A DNA stretch of 64,000 nt from Clostridia bacterium (GTDB lineage: Bacteria > Bacillota > Clostridia > Lachnospirales > Anaerotignaceae), in assembly GCA_009929735.1 (NCBI GenBank), contig RZZU01000006.1:1-64000 (forward strand), written 5' to 3'. Every line of letters begins with the position of its first letter. Positions within the stretch are counted from its first letter, which is position 1. A program made the translations under genes and the position numbers. Of this stretch, positions 35,509 to 44,290 are shown one piece after another. The notes under the pieces are model-generated. The model had not been told where the DNA came from. It searched no databases and saw only the letters and a program-made list of their open reading frames with translations.

Positions 35509-36885
35509 ATGCCGGAAAGAATAACCATAAACCCCGTTACTCGAATTAGTGGCTTTATGGAAATAGAGGCGGATATTGAAAATCATATTGTAGTGGATGC
35601 AAAAACAAAGGGTCTGATGTTTCGAGGGTTTGAAAAAATGCTCATTGGTAGAGCCCCTTTTGATGCCATTTATTTTACCCAAAGAATCTGCGGAATTTGC
35701 TCCACAGCACATTCTGTGGCATCCTCCCTTGCATTGGAAGACGCTATGAATTTTGCGCCTTCCGAGCAGGGGCGGTACCTTAGAGATATTGTTCATGGAT
35801 GTGAGTTTCTACAAAATCATCTACGGCATTTTTATCAATACACACTTCCTGATTTTGTAAAGCTGCCCGAAAATTATCCCTTGTTCAAGACGGATCATAA
35901 TGATTACAGACTCCCCAAAAATCTAAATGACAAGATGGTAGAGGATTATTTTGCTTCTCTTGAGTTCAGCAGGAAGGCGCATCAAATGTTAGCGATATTG
36001 GGAGGAAAAGCACCTCACAATCATGGTGTTTTTATCGGTGGCATTACAGCGCAAATGACCATAGATAAGATGATTGCAATAACTTCAATTCTTGATGGGA
36101 TTGGGGAATTTATAACTGATAAAATGATTCCTGATGTATTTAAAATCGGAGAATATTATTCCGAGTATTATCATATTGGCAGAGGCTACGGCAATTTGTT
36201 AAGCTATGGCTGCTTTGACAATTACAAAGAGTTGGGAACGTTATATGTCAATCCCCTTGTGTATTCAAATAATACAATAACAGCCTTCCATCAGGATGAA
36301 ATAACGCAGCAAAACACCTATGCTTGGTATAATGAGAATAATGAACCAGATATTCATAAGCAGCAAGCGTATTCATGGATAAAAGCACCCAGATACAATA
36401 ATCTTCCCTATGAAGTGGGGCCTTTGGCAAGACAGTGGCTTTGCGGGGATTACAGAAATGGAATCTCTGTTATGGATCGGACGATTGCAAGGGTACTGGA
36501 AGCCAGAAAAATTGCCGGGATTATGAAAACGTTGTTGGAGCATTTAATTCTTGGGGTGTCTGTGCAAGAAGAATATACTGTGCCGGAAAAATCCACGGGG
36601 AGTGGACTGATTGATACAACGAGAGGGGCCCTTGGGCATTGGATTACAATAGAAAATAGCAAAATAGCTTTTTATCAAATTATAACGCCCTCTGCTTGGA
36701 ACTTATCAACGCAAACAGAAACGATGAAGGGAACGGGAGAACAGGCATTAATTGGAGCTCCTGTAAATGACATAAATTCCCCTGTTGAAATTGGAAGGAT
36801 CATACGGTCTTATGATCCATGCGTATCGTGTGCAACACACGTTTTTTCAGAAGGAAAGCATATAAATACAATACAGGTTGTATAA
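35509..36885 (+). CDS. [NiFe] hydrogenase large (catalytic) subunit
   Basis: 458 residues, on the short side for the family. The L1 motif RICGIC (C61, C64) and the L2 motif DPCVSCATH (C438, C441) supply the four cysteine ligands of the NiFe site. After H444 a 14-residue extension (VFSEGKHINTIQVV) remains, the expected substrate of the operon's protease. The start codon is two bases past the small-subunit stop. The subgroup cannot be fixed by eye. Confidence 0.96.
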   Translation: MPERITINPVTRISGFMEIEADIENHIVVDAKTKGLMFRGFEKMLIGRAPFDAIYFTQRICGICSTAHSVASSLALEDAMNFAPSEQGRYLRDIVHGCEFLQNHLRHFYQYTLPDFVKLPENYPLFKTDHNDYRLPKNLNDKMVEDYFASLEFSRKAHQMLAILGGKAPHNHGVFIGGITAQMTIDKMIAITSILDGIGEFITDKMIPDVFKIGEYYSEYYHIGRGYGNLLSYGCFDNYKELGTLYVNPLVYSNNTITAFHQDEITQQNTYAWYNENNEPDIHKQQAYSWIKAPRYNNLPYEVGPLARQWLCGDYRNGISVMDRTIARVLEARKIAGIMKTLLEHLILGVSVQEEYTVPEKSTGSGLIDTTRGALGHWITIENSKIAFYQIITPSAWNLSTQTETMKGTGEQALIGAPVNDINSPVEIGRIIRSYDPCVSCATHVFSEGKHINTIQVV

Positions 36886-36985
36886 TTTCTGAGATTTTAA
36901 TCTTTGTAAAAGGCAAGAAAATAAATTTAACATACAATTTAATTAGGGCAGTCAGCTGAAAATTTGCTATGAGGGATAAAGTAAT

Positions 36986-37032
36986 CTTTAATACGCAAAT
37001 CGCTTGTTGTCAAAGAAAGCACCGTTTTGTTT
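36986..37032 (+). repeat. copy 2 of the spoIVA-terminator sequence
   Basis: This 47-base stretch matches 27790-27837 at most positions (shared: GCTTGTTGTC versus GGTTGTTGTC, and ACCGTTTTGTTT). One arm has lost its pairing, so it no longer makes a good hairpin and looks like a decayed duplicate. Confidence 0.6.
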
Positions 37033-37144
37033 GGTTTTAAAGGTTCTCCTTCAAAGCACCAATCGTTTCCGAATTAATATTCCCCTCTCCAAGTCTAAAG
37101 TGATTTTTGTAAGGATATGGTATAAATAGGGACATTTTTTACCT

Positions 37145-37166
37145 CCGTAGGGTCCCCTACGGTTTT
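37145..37166 (+). terminator. probable terminator of the hydrogenase operon
   Basis: CCGTAGGG and CCCTACGG form an 8-bp perfect stem with a two-base gap, followed by TTTT. Confidence 0.6.
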
Positions 37167-37495
37167 AAACTGATTATGTTTTTCTTTGGCAGGGTTTTTG
37201 CCGATTCTGTCAGTACTGAAATCAGATTATAAGATATCGAAACAATAAGAGCTGTACTTGCAAATTTAAATATCCTTTTTTCGTATTGAGTAGTCATCTT
37301 TAGCAGTTTGATGTTAGGGCAACACAGCATAATTCACAGCTGATGCTTTGCGTGCCCATCTGCTTGCATCTTTTCCGTCAGCTTGCACAAAAATGCTCGC
37401 CAATACCTCCAGTATTAGCTGAGATTTTTGTTTTAGCTGACGAAAAAGCTGGCTGCACATCTGGACAAGCAGAATTATGCGGGATTGCATTAGGT

Positions 37496-38119
37496 TTATT
37501 TGTCATTTAAAAAATTAGCAAACTCTTGAAAAAACAATCTGGATCTTAATTTGAAATACGCTACTTCCGCCTCGGAATAGGTGTTTTTATCAAGATATGT
37601 ACAGTCAATTAGAATAAAGGATTCTCTATATATTATAATAAATTGATCATATGGGTAACGTGTCACATCATCATTGAACCAAGCCTTCGTTTGTTTTTTG
37701 TACAAAGTATCTATAGCAACGATATCTGGTTCTTTAAATTTGTTTGTATGAAAACATGAAATTGTAAAAAGAATTTTTTCTTTTTGATCCAGAAAAATAA
37801 GCTTTTTATTTCTGGGTTTGAGAGCATTTTTCTGAAAGTTGTCACATTTTGCAGTTATAAGCATATTTTCTGTACTTGAAATACTGGTTTTGCTTTCTGA
37901 TGAAACTACAACCTTTTTACAATCACCTGGTTTAAATTGGGCCTTTGCAAATAAATAGTCATTTTGCAAATCCTCGTAATCTGCTGTTTCTTTGGATTGT
38001 TTCGGATAAAAATAATAGGCATAAACAATCGTAGTGGAAGTAAGAATTATGATCAATACGGCTAAGTTTTTAATGTTAAGAATTTTTCTCATAATGAATG
38101 GATAATACATCTTTGTCAT
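37496..38119 (-). CDS. membrane-anchored protein of unknown function
   Basis: About 207 residues (198 if the inner ATG at 38092 is used). One hydrophobic N-terminal helix (NLAVLIIILTSTTIVYAYYF) is followed by an extracellular domain of about 165 residues with three cysteines and mixed strands. No RBS is obvious for either start; overlap with the preceding gene suggests coupling. Not recognised. Confidence 0.6.
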   Translation of the reverse strand: MTKMYYPFIMRKILNIKNLAVLIIILTSTTIVYAYYFYPKQSKETADYEDLQNDYLFAKAQFKPGDCKKVVVSSESKTSISSTENMLITAKCDNFQKNALKPRNKKLIFLDQKEKILFTISCFHTNKFKEPDIVAIDTLYKKQTKAWFNDDVTRYPYDQFIIIYRESFILIDCTYLDKNTYSEAEVAYFKLRSRLFFQEFANFLNDK

Positions 38120-38411
38120 AAACGGTTGCTTTAACAGCTTTCGCTACATATAGATCATTACTTGGGTTAGCGGTATTAAATTGTTTATAATGAGCCACGC
38201 CTCCAACTTTCTCGCCCTCATAATACATATCCATAGATCCTACAGCATGGTTAGCAATCCGTCTTTTTTTATCGTTATATCCTACATTTGCCTTTAATGC
38301 AGCTAAAATTTTAACTTTACATTCACTACCAATCCCTGCTCTAAAACGCCAATCACTTCCTTGACTTGAACGTTTAGATACTACTACTGTCATGGTTGCT
38401 TTGTTTTTCAT
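38076..38411 (-). CDS. small protein of unknown function
   Basis: 111 residues; AAAGGAGTTGAT precedes the ATG. Basic and soluble, with strand-rich segments TMTVVVSKRSSQGSDW and HYKQFNTANPSNDLYV. No signal peptide and no family known to me. It overlaps the following membrane-protein gene by up to 44 bases, so the two form one unit, perhaps a secreted or immunity-type pair; that is a guess. Confidence 0.6.
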   Translation of the reverse strand: MKNKATMTVVVSKRSSQGSDWRFRAGIGSECKVKILAALKANVGYNDKKRRIANHAVGSMDMYYEGEKVGGVAHYKQFNTANPSNDLYVAKAVKATVYDKDVLSIHYEKNS

Positions 38412-38770
38412 AAAATATCAACTCCTTTGGATTTTTGTTTTCAAGTCGTAATGTTCTTTTTCTTGATAGTTTAAAAAATTTAGAATTTAATGATAGAATT
38501 TAGATTTTCCACAGTAAACTACAAACTTTTTACGCTTTACCCCATTTCTTATCTCCGAAACTACGAATTCATGTTACCGCCTCAGAAAGACAACAAATAT
38601 CAATGTATACATATAAAAATTAATACAAATATATATAGTTATATACAAGTGAATTATATTTCATATGACTGTATATGTCAATAAATAAAAACATAATTGA
38701 CTTATTGACTGTTTTATTATTTAACGCTATAATTTATAAAAAATCATACTTTAAAAGAGGTATTAAAATT
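38412..38770 (+). promoter_or_regulatory. control region of the BlaI/BlaR-like pair
   Basis: TTGACT (38705-38710), a 17-base spacer and TATAAT (38728-38733) make a strong plus-strand promoter. TGACTGTATATGTCA (38666-38680) is a dyad just upstream and a candidate BlaI-type operator. No gene otherwise. Confidence 0.6.
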
Positions 38771-39175
38771 ATGGGAAAATCTATCTCACTAACAAAAAAC
38801 GAACAAGAAATTATGAATCTTTTATGGGAAGAGAATAGACCCTTATCCCGTTCCGACATTATTAATCTTTCAACAGAACGCTCATGGAAAGCTAGTTCTA
38901 TCCATATTTTGCTGAATCAGCTATTGGAAAAGGAAGCAATTCGTGTAGATGGGTTTGTTAAGACTGGAAAAAATTACGGCAGAACCTTTTCGCCTGCATT
39001 TTCCGAAGAAGAATATCATGTTATGCAATTTCAAAGCAGTGGGTGCTATCAACAATCAAAAGCCGCTTCTTTGGTAGACTTTGTTTCCGCATTTATTCAA
39101 GATGAGAAGATTGATCGTAATACCATAGACCGCTTAGAAGCCTTGTTAGAAGAAAAAAGAAAGGAATTGAAATGA
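38771..39175 (+). CDS. BlaI/MecI family repressor
   Basis: 134 residues from the ATG at 38771 with AAAGAGG upstream; the longer frame lacks start signals. Winged-helix family motifs: LTKNEQEIMNLLWEENRPLS and WKASSIHILLNQLLEKEAI. These dimeric repressors are cleaved or released when the partner M56 protease is triggered. The next gene overlaps by four bases. Confidence 0.9.
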   Translation: MGKSISLTKNEQEIMNLLWEENRPLSRSDIINLSTERSWKASSIHILLNQLLEKEAIRVDGFVKTGKNYGRTFSPAFSEEEYHVMQFQSSGCYQQSKAASLVDFVSAFIQDEKIDRNTIDRLEALLEEKRKELK

Positions 39176-40320
39176 GCGTATCTGTATTTTCATTTCTTAT
39201 GGCGGTTTTCTGGTGCAACATCTTTATTATATTTATATCAATCATGCGAAAACAAACAGGGTTTATTGCCCACTTTAGTGTTGCACCGTTACTTCTTTTT
39301 TTAGGAGTTTGTGTTTTTCGTTTGTGCTTTATTTTTGAAATTCCAAATGCAATTGTGATTCCTTCTAGCCATATATTTCCGGCTGTTATCCATGGTTTGA
39401 CAAAAGTGCGAGTTTCAGCAATGGGCTATAAGCTTTCTGTATTAGATTTGCTTCTTGCTCTTTGGGTAGTAGGTACCATATATTTTATTGTAAAATATAT
39501 GAAAGAAGCAAAACGGCTAAAAAACGTTCTCCAAAATAAAACAGTCATCAAAAATCAACGTGCGATTCAAATTTTGAATGAAATTCTATCCAATTTTAGA
39601 AAAAATGTAAAGGTAAACCTGGTAGAATTGGCGGGTATTTCATCCCCAATGATTTCGGGATATATTTTTCCTACAATTTATCTGCCTGCAATTTCTTTTA
39701 CTGATGAGGAACTCCGCTGTATTCTTTTGCATGAATGGACGCATTTTTTACATAAAGATTCATGGATTAAATTAGTAATGTGTTTCATCTGCGCTCTTTT
39801 TTGGTGGAACCCATTTGTACATATTTTAAAATCCAATCTGCTTCACATTTTGGAATTACGCTGTGATGCAAAATTAATTTCTCAATTTGACGAAAAAGAA
39901 AAAATCCATTATCTGGAATCTATTACGAAGGTATTAAAGTATCAGCTTTCAATCAGACAAGCATTCCATCCCTCAATGGATGGATCTACCGCATCAGTCT
40001 TAGTAAATACAAGACAAATAAGTAATGTGGAGCAAAGATTTCGGCTCATTGTAAAGAAGGATTATGCGAAGAAATATAGGCCTATGGTGTATGGCGTTTA
40101 CATATCAATCGTAACACTGTTTCTTGTGTCTAACTTGTATGTCATCCAGCCAGTATTTTCTTGTGACGAACCAGGGGTATTTTCCATTTCCCCTGAAGAG
40201 GCTTATCTGTTAGATAACCACGATGGTACGTATTCGTTATACACAGAGGGAGAAATTCGGGCACGGATTGATAAAGAGGACATTGCCAGTGAGCCATTTT
40301 CGGCACTCCAAATAAAATAA
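39172..40320 (+). CDS. BlaR1/MecR1-type M56 metalloprotease without sensor domain
   Basis: 382 residues. Four or so membrane helices flank the zinc-protease motif in LLHEWTHFLHKDSW (HEWTH). ILELRCDAKLI follows as in M56 proteases. The chain ends after a last helix and a short outer tail, without the penicillin-binding domain of true BlaR1, so the signal may not be a beta-lactam. No beta-lactamase gene is nearby. Confidence 0.85.
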   Translation: MSVSVFSFLMAVFWCNIFIIFISIMRKQTGFIAHFSVAPLLLFLGVCVFRLCFIFEIPNAIVIPSSHIFPAVIHGLTKVRVSAMGYKLSVLDLLLALWVVGTIYFIVKYMKEAKRLKNVLQNKTVIKNQRAIQILNEILSNFRKNVKVNLVELAGISSPMISGYIFPTIYLPAISFTDEELRCILLHEWTHFLHKDSWIKLVMCFICALFWWNPFVHILKSNLLHILELRCDAKLISQFDEKEKIHYLESITKVLKYQLSIRQAFHPSMDGSTASVLVNTRQISNVEQRFRLIVKKDYAKKYRPMVYGVYISIVTLFLVSNLYVIQPVFSCDEPGVFSISPEEAYLLDNHDGTYSLYTEGEIRARIDKEDIASEPFSALQIK

Positions 40321-40729
40321 TATGTTTCATATATAAGCAGGGTAATATGCTAAAATTTAAAAAAAATGCTGCTTGTATCTTGTCTTGAAATAATATTACT
40401 GTCTTCCTGCCATGTATTAGGAACAGCTTATGTTGTTTATAATGCAGAGCGCATTACTACTGTTACAACGCGTAAATTAAAGTTGTCTAACCCCCTCACT
40501 TTTTCGCTTACATAGTGAGGGGGTTTTTCTATCCGCCCAATTAGAAAAAACAATGGGTAAGGTTGGATTGCCGTCACCCATGAACGGGATCATGATACTG
40601 AATATAGCGTCGCAATGATTGCAAAACGGAAAATTTATTTCTTTGTACGATTACATAGTTGTGGAAAGAGTTATTTTCGTGTACAATGAGCATAAGATTT
40701 TTGAGACATAAACGAAAATGAAAGGGGCG
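40321..40729. other. gene-free region before acoR
   Basis: Holds terminator repeat copy 2. A 49-codon frame (40366-40515) runs into that hairpin and is not believed. A possible stem TGGGT/ACCCA (near 40554-40580) lies upstream of acoR. I see no clear acoR promoter. Confidence 0.35.
40489..40532 (+). terminator. terminator repeat, copy 2
   Basis: AACCCCCTCAC (40489-40499) pairs with GTGAGGGGGTT (40515-40525), then TTTCTATCC. Same stem and same CTTTTT/TTTTTCTA flanks as the copies at 24287 and 49609. It ends the blaI/blaR-like transcript. Confidence 0.85.
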
Positions 40730-42664
40730 ATGGTGGTGGAAATTGAGATTTTGCAAGAGATTTGGGAGAATTTTGTGAAAACGGGTGAGACAGATGAGAG
40801 AATGAATCCAATTGTTGAAAAGTCATGGAAAAAATGCCAGCGCAATGGTTTAGATCCCATGAAAGGCAGAGGGCGCCGCGCGGATGAAAAGGTATTTCAA
40901 AGCATTCGAGTGGCAAACAAGGAGTTATTGGAAATTTCCTTGCCGGTAATGCAAAGTGTTTATGAAATTGTGAAACAATCCCATTTTTTATTGGTTTTGA
41001 CAGACAGCGTGGGTTATGTTTTGGAAACCATAGGGGATTTGGCGGTGCAGCAAATGTCCAAGGAGCTTGAGTTCGTCAAGGGCTCCCTTTGGAGTGATTT
41101 GGAAGTGGGCACCAATGCCATCGGAATCGCATTGGATTACGATACATCCATTCAAATGGTAGGGCCGGAGCATTATGGCTTGCCCCATCATAAATGGACC
41201 TGCTCTGCCGCACCCATACATGGTGTCAATGGTGAAATCATAGGTTGTTTAGATTTGTCAGGGGATTCCCACTGTTCCCAGCCTCATACCCATACCTTAG
41301 GGCTTGTGGTAGCTGCGGCATTTAGTATTGAAACCATGATAAAACAGCAGCATAGCGCAAGGCTGATGCGCAAAACGCTGGATAGCAGTGAAAATGGAAT
41401 TGTGCTGCTCAATGATGCGTTTTGTCCAATTTGGATTAATCAGGCTGCTGAAAAAAATTTTGGCCTATCAATGTCACTTTTGGAAAATTCGGATTTTCGG
41501 GAATTTATGCCTGATGTGGATTGGACGCAGCTGCAGCATTGGGAGCAGGAAAGACAATATCGAACAAACGATACCCGTCTTTTGGTGGGTCGGCACGTAT
41601 ATGATTGCAGTGCTACCATGTCGCCCACGCTGGACGCCGATTCCCGAACCTTTACTGTGACGTTAAAGAGGCAAGAATATTTAATTGCTTCTGTTAACAA
41701 GGTTTCGGGAAATCGAGCCAATTATACCTTTGAACATATTTATGCGCAAGATTCTTTGATGAAAAAAACCATACAGCTGGCGCAAAAATTTGCTTGTTAT
41801 GATGGTGTAGTTTTGATTGAAGGTGAAAGCGGAACGGGGAAAGAATTGTTTGCCCAAGCAATCCACAATGAGAGCAAGCGGGCGAAGGGACCCTTTGTGG
41901 CAGTAAATTGCGCCTCTTTGCCACGGGATCTCATTGAAAGCGAATTATTTGGTTACGAAAAAGGTGCGTTTACAGGTGCGTTAAAGGAAGGAAATCCAGG
42001 GAAATTTGAACTAGCGAATACAGGAACGCTGTTTTTAGATGAAATTGGGGAGATGCCCTTGGAATTTCAGGCGAAGCTTCTGCGTGCGGTGGAATCCTTG
42101 CGTATTCGTCGCTTGGGCGGAACGCAGGAAAGAAAGCTTGATGTAAGAGTGATTGCTGCGACAAACCGTAATTTGCGCATGGAGTCGGAACAGGGGCGTT
42201 TTCGGCAAGACCTGTTTTACCGATTAAATGTACTAAAATTGGACATTCCGCCTTTGCGTGATCGACCGTTAGACATCAAGGGCTGTGCCGAGATATTTCT
42301 GGATCGTTTTAACGAAAGGTATCCGGAGCAGCAGAAAAATATGTCTAAGGGATATTTGGATGCGCTGATGCAGTATGAATGGCCAGGAAACGTGCGAGAA
42401 CTGCAAAACAGCATAGAAAGAACATTTTATGCTTGTAATGAAGATACGTTAACACCAGAGGATTTTTGCTATGTTATTGGCACCACAAAACTACAGTTGG
42501 AAAGTGTTTCCCAGTCGGATACGATGTACAATGAGGTAGTGCAAGCCTTGCAAGGTGCAAAAGGAAATATTGACGAGGCGGCAAAAGAGTTGAAAATAAG
42601 TCGTGCGACCTTTTACCGGATTTGCAAAAAATGCGGTGTACAGCCGAAGAAAATTAAAATATAA
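40730..42664 (+). CDS. acoR: sigma-54-dependent activator AcoR
   Basis: 644 residues if started at the ATG at 40730, which has AAAGGGG upstream. Layout: N-terminal GAF-type domain ([36 protein letters not shown]), a PAS-like segment near residues 215-310, the AAA+ domain with Walker A GESGTGKE, the sigma-54 loop GAFTGA and Walker [11 protein letters not shown], and a C-terminal Fis-type helix-turn-helix ([19 protein letters not shown]). It should sense acetoin or a related signal and drive the aco operon, whose promoter is a perfect -24/-12 site. Confidence 0.95.
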   Translation: MVVEIEILQEIWENFVKTGETDERMNPIVEKSWKKCQRNGLDPMKGRGRRADEKVFQSIRVANKELLEISLPVMQSVYEIVKQSHFLLVLTDSVGYVLETIGDLAVQQMSKELEFVKGSLWSDLEVGTNAIGIALDYDTSIQMVGPEHYGLPHHKWTCSAAPIHGVNGEIIGCLDLSGDSHCSQPHTHTLGLVVAAAFSIETMIKQQHSARLMRKTLDSSENGIVLLNDAFCPIWINQAAEKNFGLSMSLLENSDFREFMPDVDWTQLQHWEQERQYRTNDTRLLVGRHVYDCSATMSPTLDADSRTFTVTLKRQEYLIASVNKVSGNRANYTFEHIYAQDSLMKKTIQLAQKFACYDGVVLIEGESGTGKELFAQAIHNESKRAKGPFVAVNCASLPRDLIESELFGYEKGAFTGALKEGNPGKFELANTGTLFLDEIGEMPLEFQAKLLRAVESLRIRRLGGTQERKLDVRVIAATNRNLRMESEQGRFRQDLFYRLNVLKLDIPPLRDRPLDIKGCAEIFLDRFNERYPEQQKNMSKGYLDALMQYEWPGNVRELQNSIERTFYACNEDTLTPEDFCYVIGTTKLQLESVSQSDTMYNEVVQALQGAKGNIDEAAKELKISRATFYRICKKCGVQPKKIKI

Positions 42665-42673
42665 TTCTCAAAT

Positions 42674-42693
42674 TTCTCATGTCATCATGAGAA
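42674..42693. promoter_or_regulatory. palindrome upstream of aco, candidate AcoR site 1
   Basis: TTCTCATG-TCAT-CATGAGAA is a perfect 8-bp inverted repeat, 157-176 bases before the -24 box, a normal distance for a sigma-54 enhancer site. Confidence 0.5.
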
Positions 42694-42700
42694 AACATTG

Positions 42701-42753
42701 AAACCGTGAGATATTTGCGAGAAAGTTTTTCTCAAAAATCTTACGGTTTTTTT
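42701..42753 (+). terminator. terminator of acoR
   Basis: AAACCGTGAGAT (42701-42712) pairs with ATCTTACGGTTT (42738-42749), with an inner GAGAAA/TTTCTC hairpin, followed by TTTT. Confidence 0.8.
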
Positions 42754-42781
42754 GCGTTTTATACAGAATAAACAAAAAAAT

Positions 42782-42798
42782 CTTGAGATAATCTCAAG
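42782..42798. promoter_or_regulatory. palindrome upstream of aco, candidate AcoR site 2
   Basis: CTTGAGAT-A-ATCTCAAG is a perfect 8-bp inverted repeat 52 bases before the -24 box. It shares TGAGA/TCTCA with site 1, so both may bind the same protein. Confidence 0.5.
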
Positions 42799-42849
42799 GA
42801 ATTGCATTGTGTTTGTGCAAGTGTACAGAGATTGTTTGGCTAGTGATTG

Positions 42850-42864
42850 TGGCACAAAGTTTGC
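42850..42864 (+). promoter_or_regulatory. sigma-54 (-24/-12) promoter of the aco operon
   Basis: TGGCAC-AAAGT-TTGC matches the sigma-54 consensus TGGCAC-N5-TTGC exactly. It lies 40 bases before the first gene and downstream of an AcoR-type activator gene. Confidence 0.9.
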
Positions 42865-42903
42865 TTATTAATAGGGCAGGAACAAAAGTATAGGAGGTGA
42901 AAT

Positions 42904-43266
42904 ATGAAACGCTATATCATTGAATTTGGGATGGGCACGGATTTCCATGGACAGGATGCAGGAAAGGCGGCAGTAAAAGCAGTGCGGGATGCGGTTTCTC
43001 GCAGTTGCTTATGCGGCTTGACGGAAGTCTTGGGGTTGGAGAACTTGGACAAATCGGTAAAAATTCAAGTGACTGTGGCTGTGTCAAGACCGGAGGAGGT
43101 AGATCCTGCGGAAATCGCAAAATGTTTACCGATCGGAGAGGTAGAGGTAAAGGCAGTAGAAGGAGGGTTGCAGGTACCTGGGCTTTTGATACCAAGGTTT
43201 GGAGATAAAGACGATAGCATTGAGGTTGCCATTGCAGCGGTAGAGGTTGGGATTCTGGAACCATAA
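42904..43266 (+). CDS. Lin0512 family protein
   Basis: 120 residues after AGGAGGTGA. MKRYIIEFGMGTDFHGQD and AVSRSCLCGLTEVLGL are the landmarks of the small Lin0512 family, whose role is unknown. First gene of the acetoin operon, before acoA. Confidence 0.85.
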   Translation: MKRYIIEFGMGTDFHGQDAGKAAVKAVRDAVSRSCLCGLTEVLGLENLDKSVKIQVTVAVSRPEEVDPAEIAKCLPIGEVEVKAVEGGLQVPGLLIPRFGDKDDSIEVAIAAVEVGILEP

Positions 43267-43303
43267 GGCGTTCTTGAACAATATTTCAAAGGAGGTTTAT
43301 GAA

Positions 43304-44290
43304 ATGAAAGTACCTAAGGAAGTCATGAAGGACATTTATCTGCGGATGCTGCGTATCCGTGAATTTGAAAGCAAGGCACAAACCTTGTTTGCAGATGGAA
43401 AGATTCCGGGTTTTGTACATCTATATTTAGGGGAAGAGGCAGTTGCAACAGGTGTCTGCGCTTGCCTTGGCGATGAGGATTACATAACAAGCACCCATAG
43501 AGGACACGGACATATCGTTGCTAAGGGTGGAGATTTGAAGTTTATGATGGCAGAACTGTTTGGCAAAGCGACAGGCTACTGCAAAGGCAAAGGCGGCTCC
43601 ATGCACATTGCGGATCGTGATAAAGGCATTTTGGGTGCAAACGGCATTGTAGGTGCTGGTCATAATATTGCGGTTGGCGCAGGTTTATCGGCACAATTGC
43701 GTGAGACGGATCAGGTTTGCGTTTGCTTCTTCGGTGATGCTTCGACAAACCAAGGTACCTTCCATGAATCTTTGAATTTAGCTTCAATCTGGAAATTGCC
43801 TATCGTGTTTGTATGTGAAAACAATAATTACGGAATTTCCATGAGCCAAGCCCGTCACCAAGCAATTAAAGATGTGGCTGATCGTGGTGCGGCATATGGC
43901 ATCCCAGGTATCGTCGTAGATGGCAATGATGTGCTTGCGGTTTATGAAGCGGCATCCGAGGCAGTGGCAAGAGCCAGAAAGGGTCAGGGACCTACTTTGG
44001 TGGAATGCAAAACCTACCGTTGGAGAGGGCATTTTGAAGGGGATCCCGGAAACTACAAGCCAAAGAAAGAGCAAGAAGAGTGGTTGAAGAAGGATCCAAT
44101 TCCCAGATTTGAGGCATTCTTAAAAGAAAACGCAATTTTGAGCGACAAAGAAATTGCGGCTTGTGGACAACAAGTAATGGATGAAATTCAGGAAGCAATC
44201 CGTTTTGCAGAAGAAAGTCCTGATCCTGACGTGGCATCTGTTGTGCAGGACATCTATTCCGATATTGTAGAGGAGGTACGGGTAAGATGA
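43304..44290 (+). CDS. acoA: acetoin dehydrogenase E1 alpha subunit
   Basis: 328 residues from the ATG after AAAGGAGG; a longer frame overlaps the preceding gene. The thiamine-diphosphate motif is GDASTNQGTFHESLNLASIW...CENNNYG, and the phosphorylation-loop-like YRWRGHFEGDP is present. With AcoB it cleaves acetoin and transfers the acetyl group to the E2 lipoyl arm. Homologous pyruvate E1 is possible by sequence alone, but acoR and acoX favour acetoin. Confidence 0.93.
   Translation: MKVPKEVMKDIYLRMLRIREFESKAQTLFADGKIPGFVHLYLGEEAVATGVCACLGDEDYITSTHRGHGHIVAKGGDLKFMMAELFGKATGYCKGKGGSMHIADRDKGILGANGIVGAGHNIAVGAGLSAQLRETDQVCVCFFGDASTNQGTFHESLNLASIWKLPIVFVCENNNYGISMSQARHQAIKDVADRGAAYGIPGIVVDGNDVLAVYEAASEAVARARKGQGPTLVECKTYRWRGHFEGDPGNYKPKKEQEEWLKKDPIPRFEAFLKENAILSDKEIAACGQQVMDEIQEAIRFAEESPDPDVASVVQDIYSDIVEEVRVR

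Larger units (their letters stand above)
36886..37495. other. gene-free tail of the hydrogenase island
   Basis: Holds the second copy of the spoIVA-terminator sequence (36986-37032) and a hairpin CCGTAGGG (37145-37152) with CCCTACGG (37155-37162) followed by TTTT, a probable terminator. The remainder (37163-37495) has no gene on either strand that I can support. Confidence 0.5.

Noticed and set aside
40366-40515. 49-codon frame with a hydrophobic start
   Set aside because: Ends inside the terminator hairpin and has only A's before the ATG.
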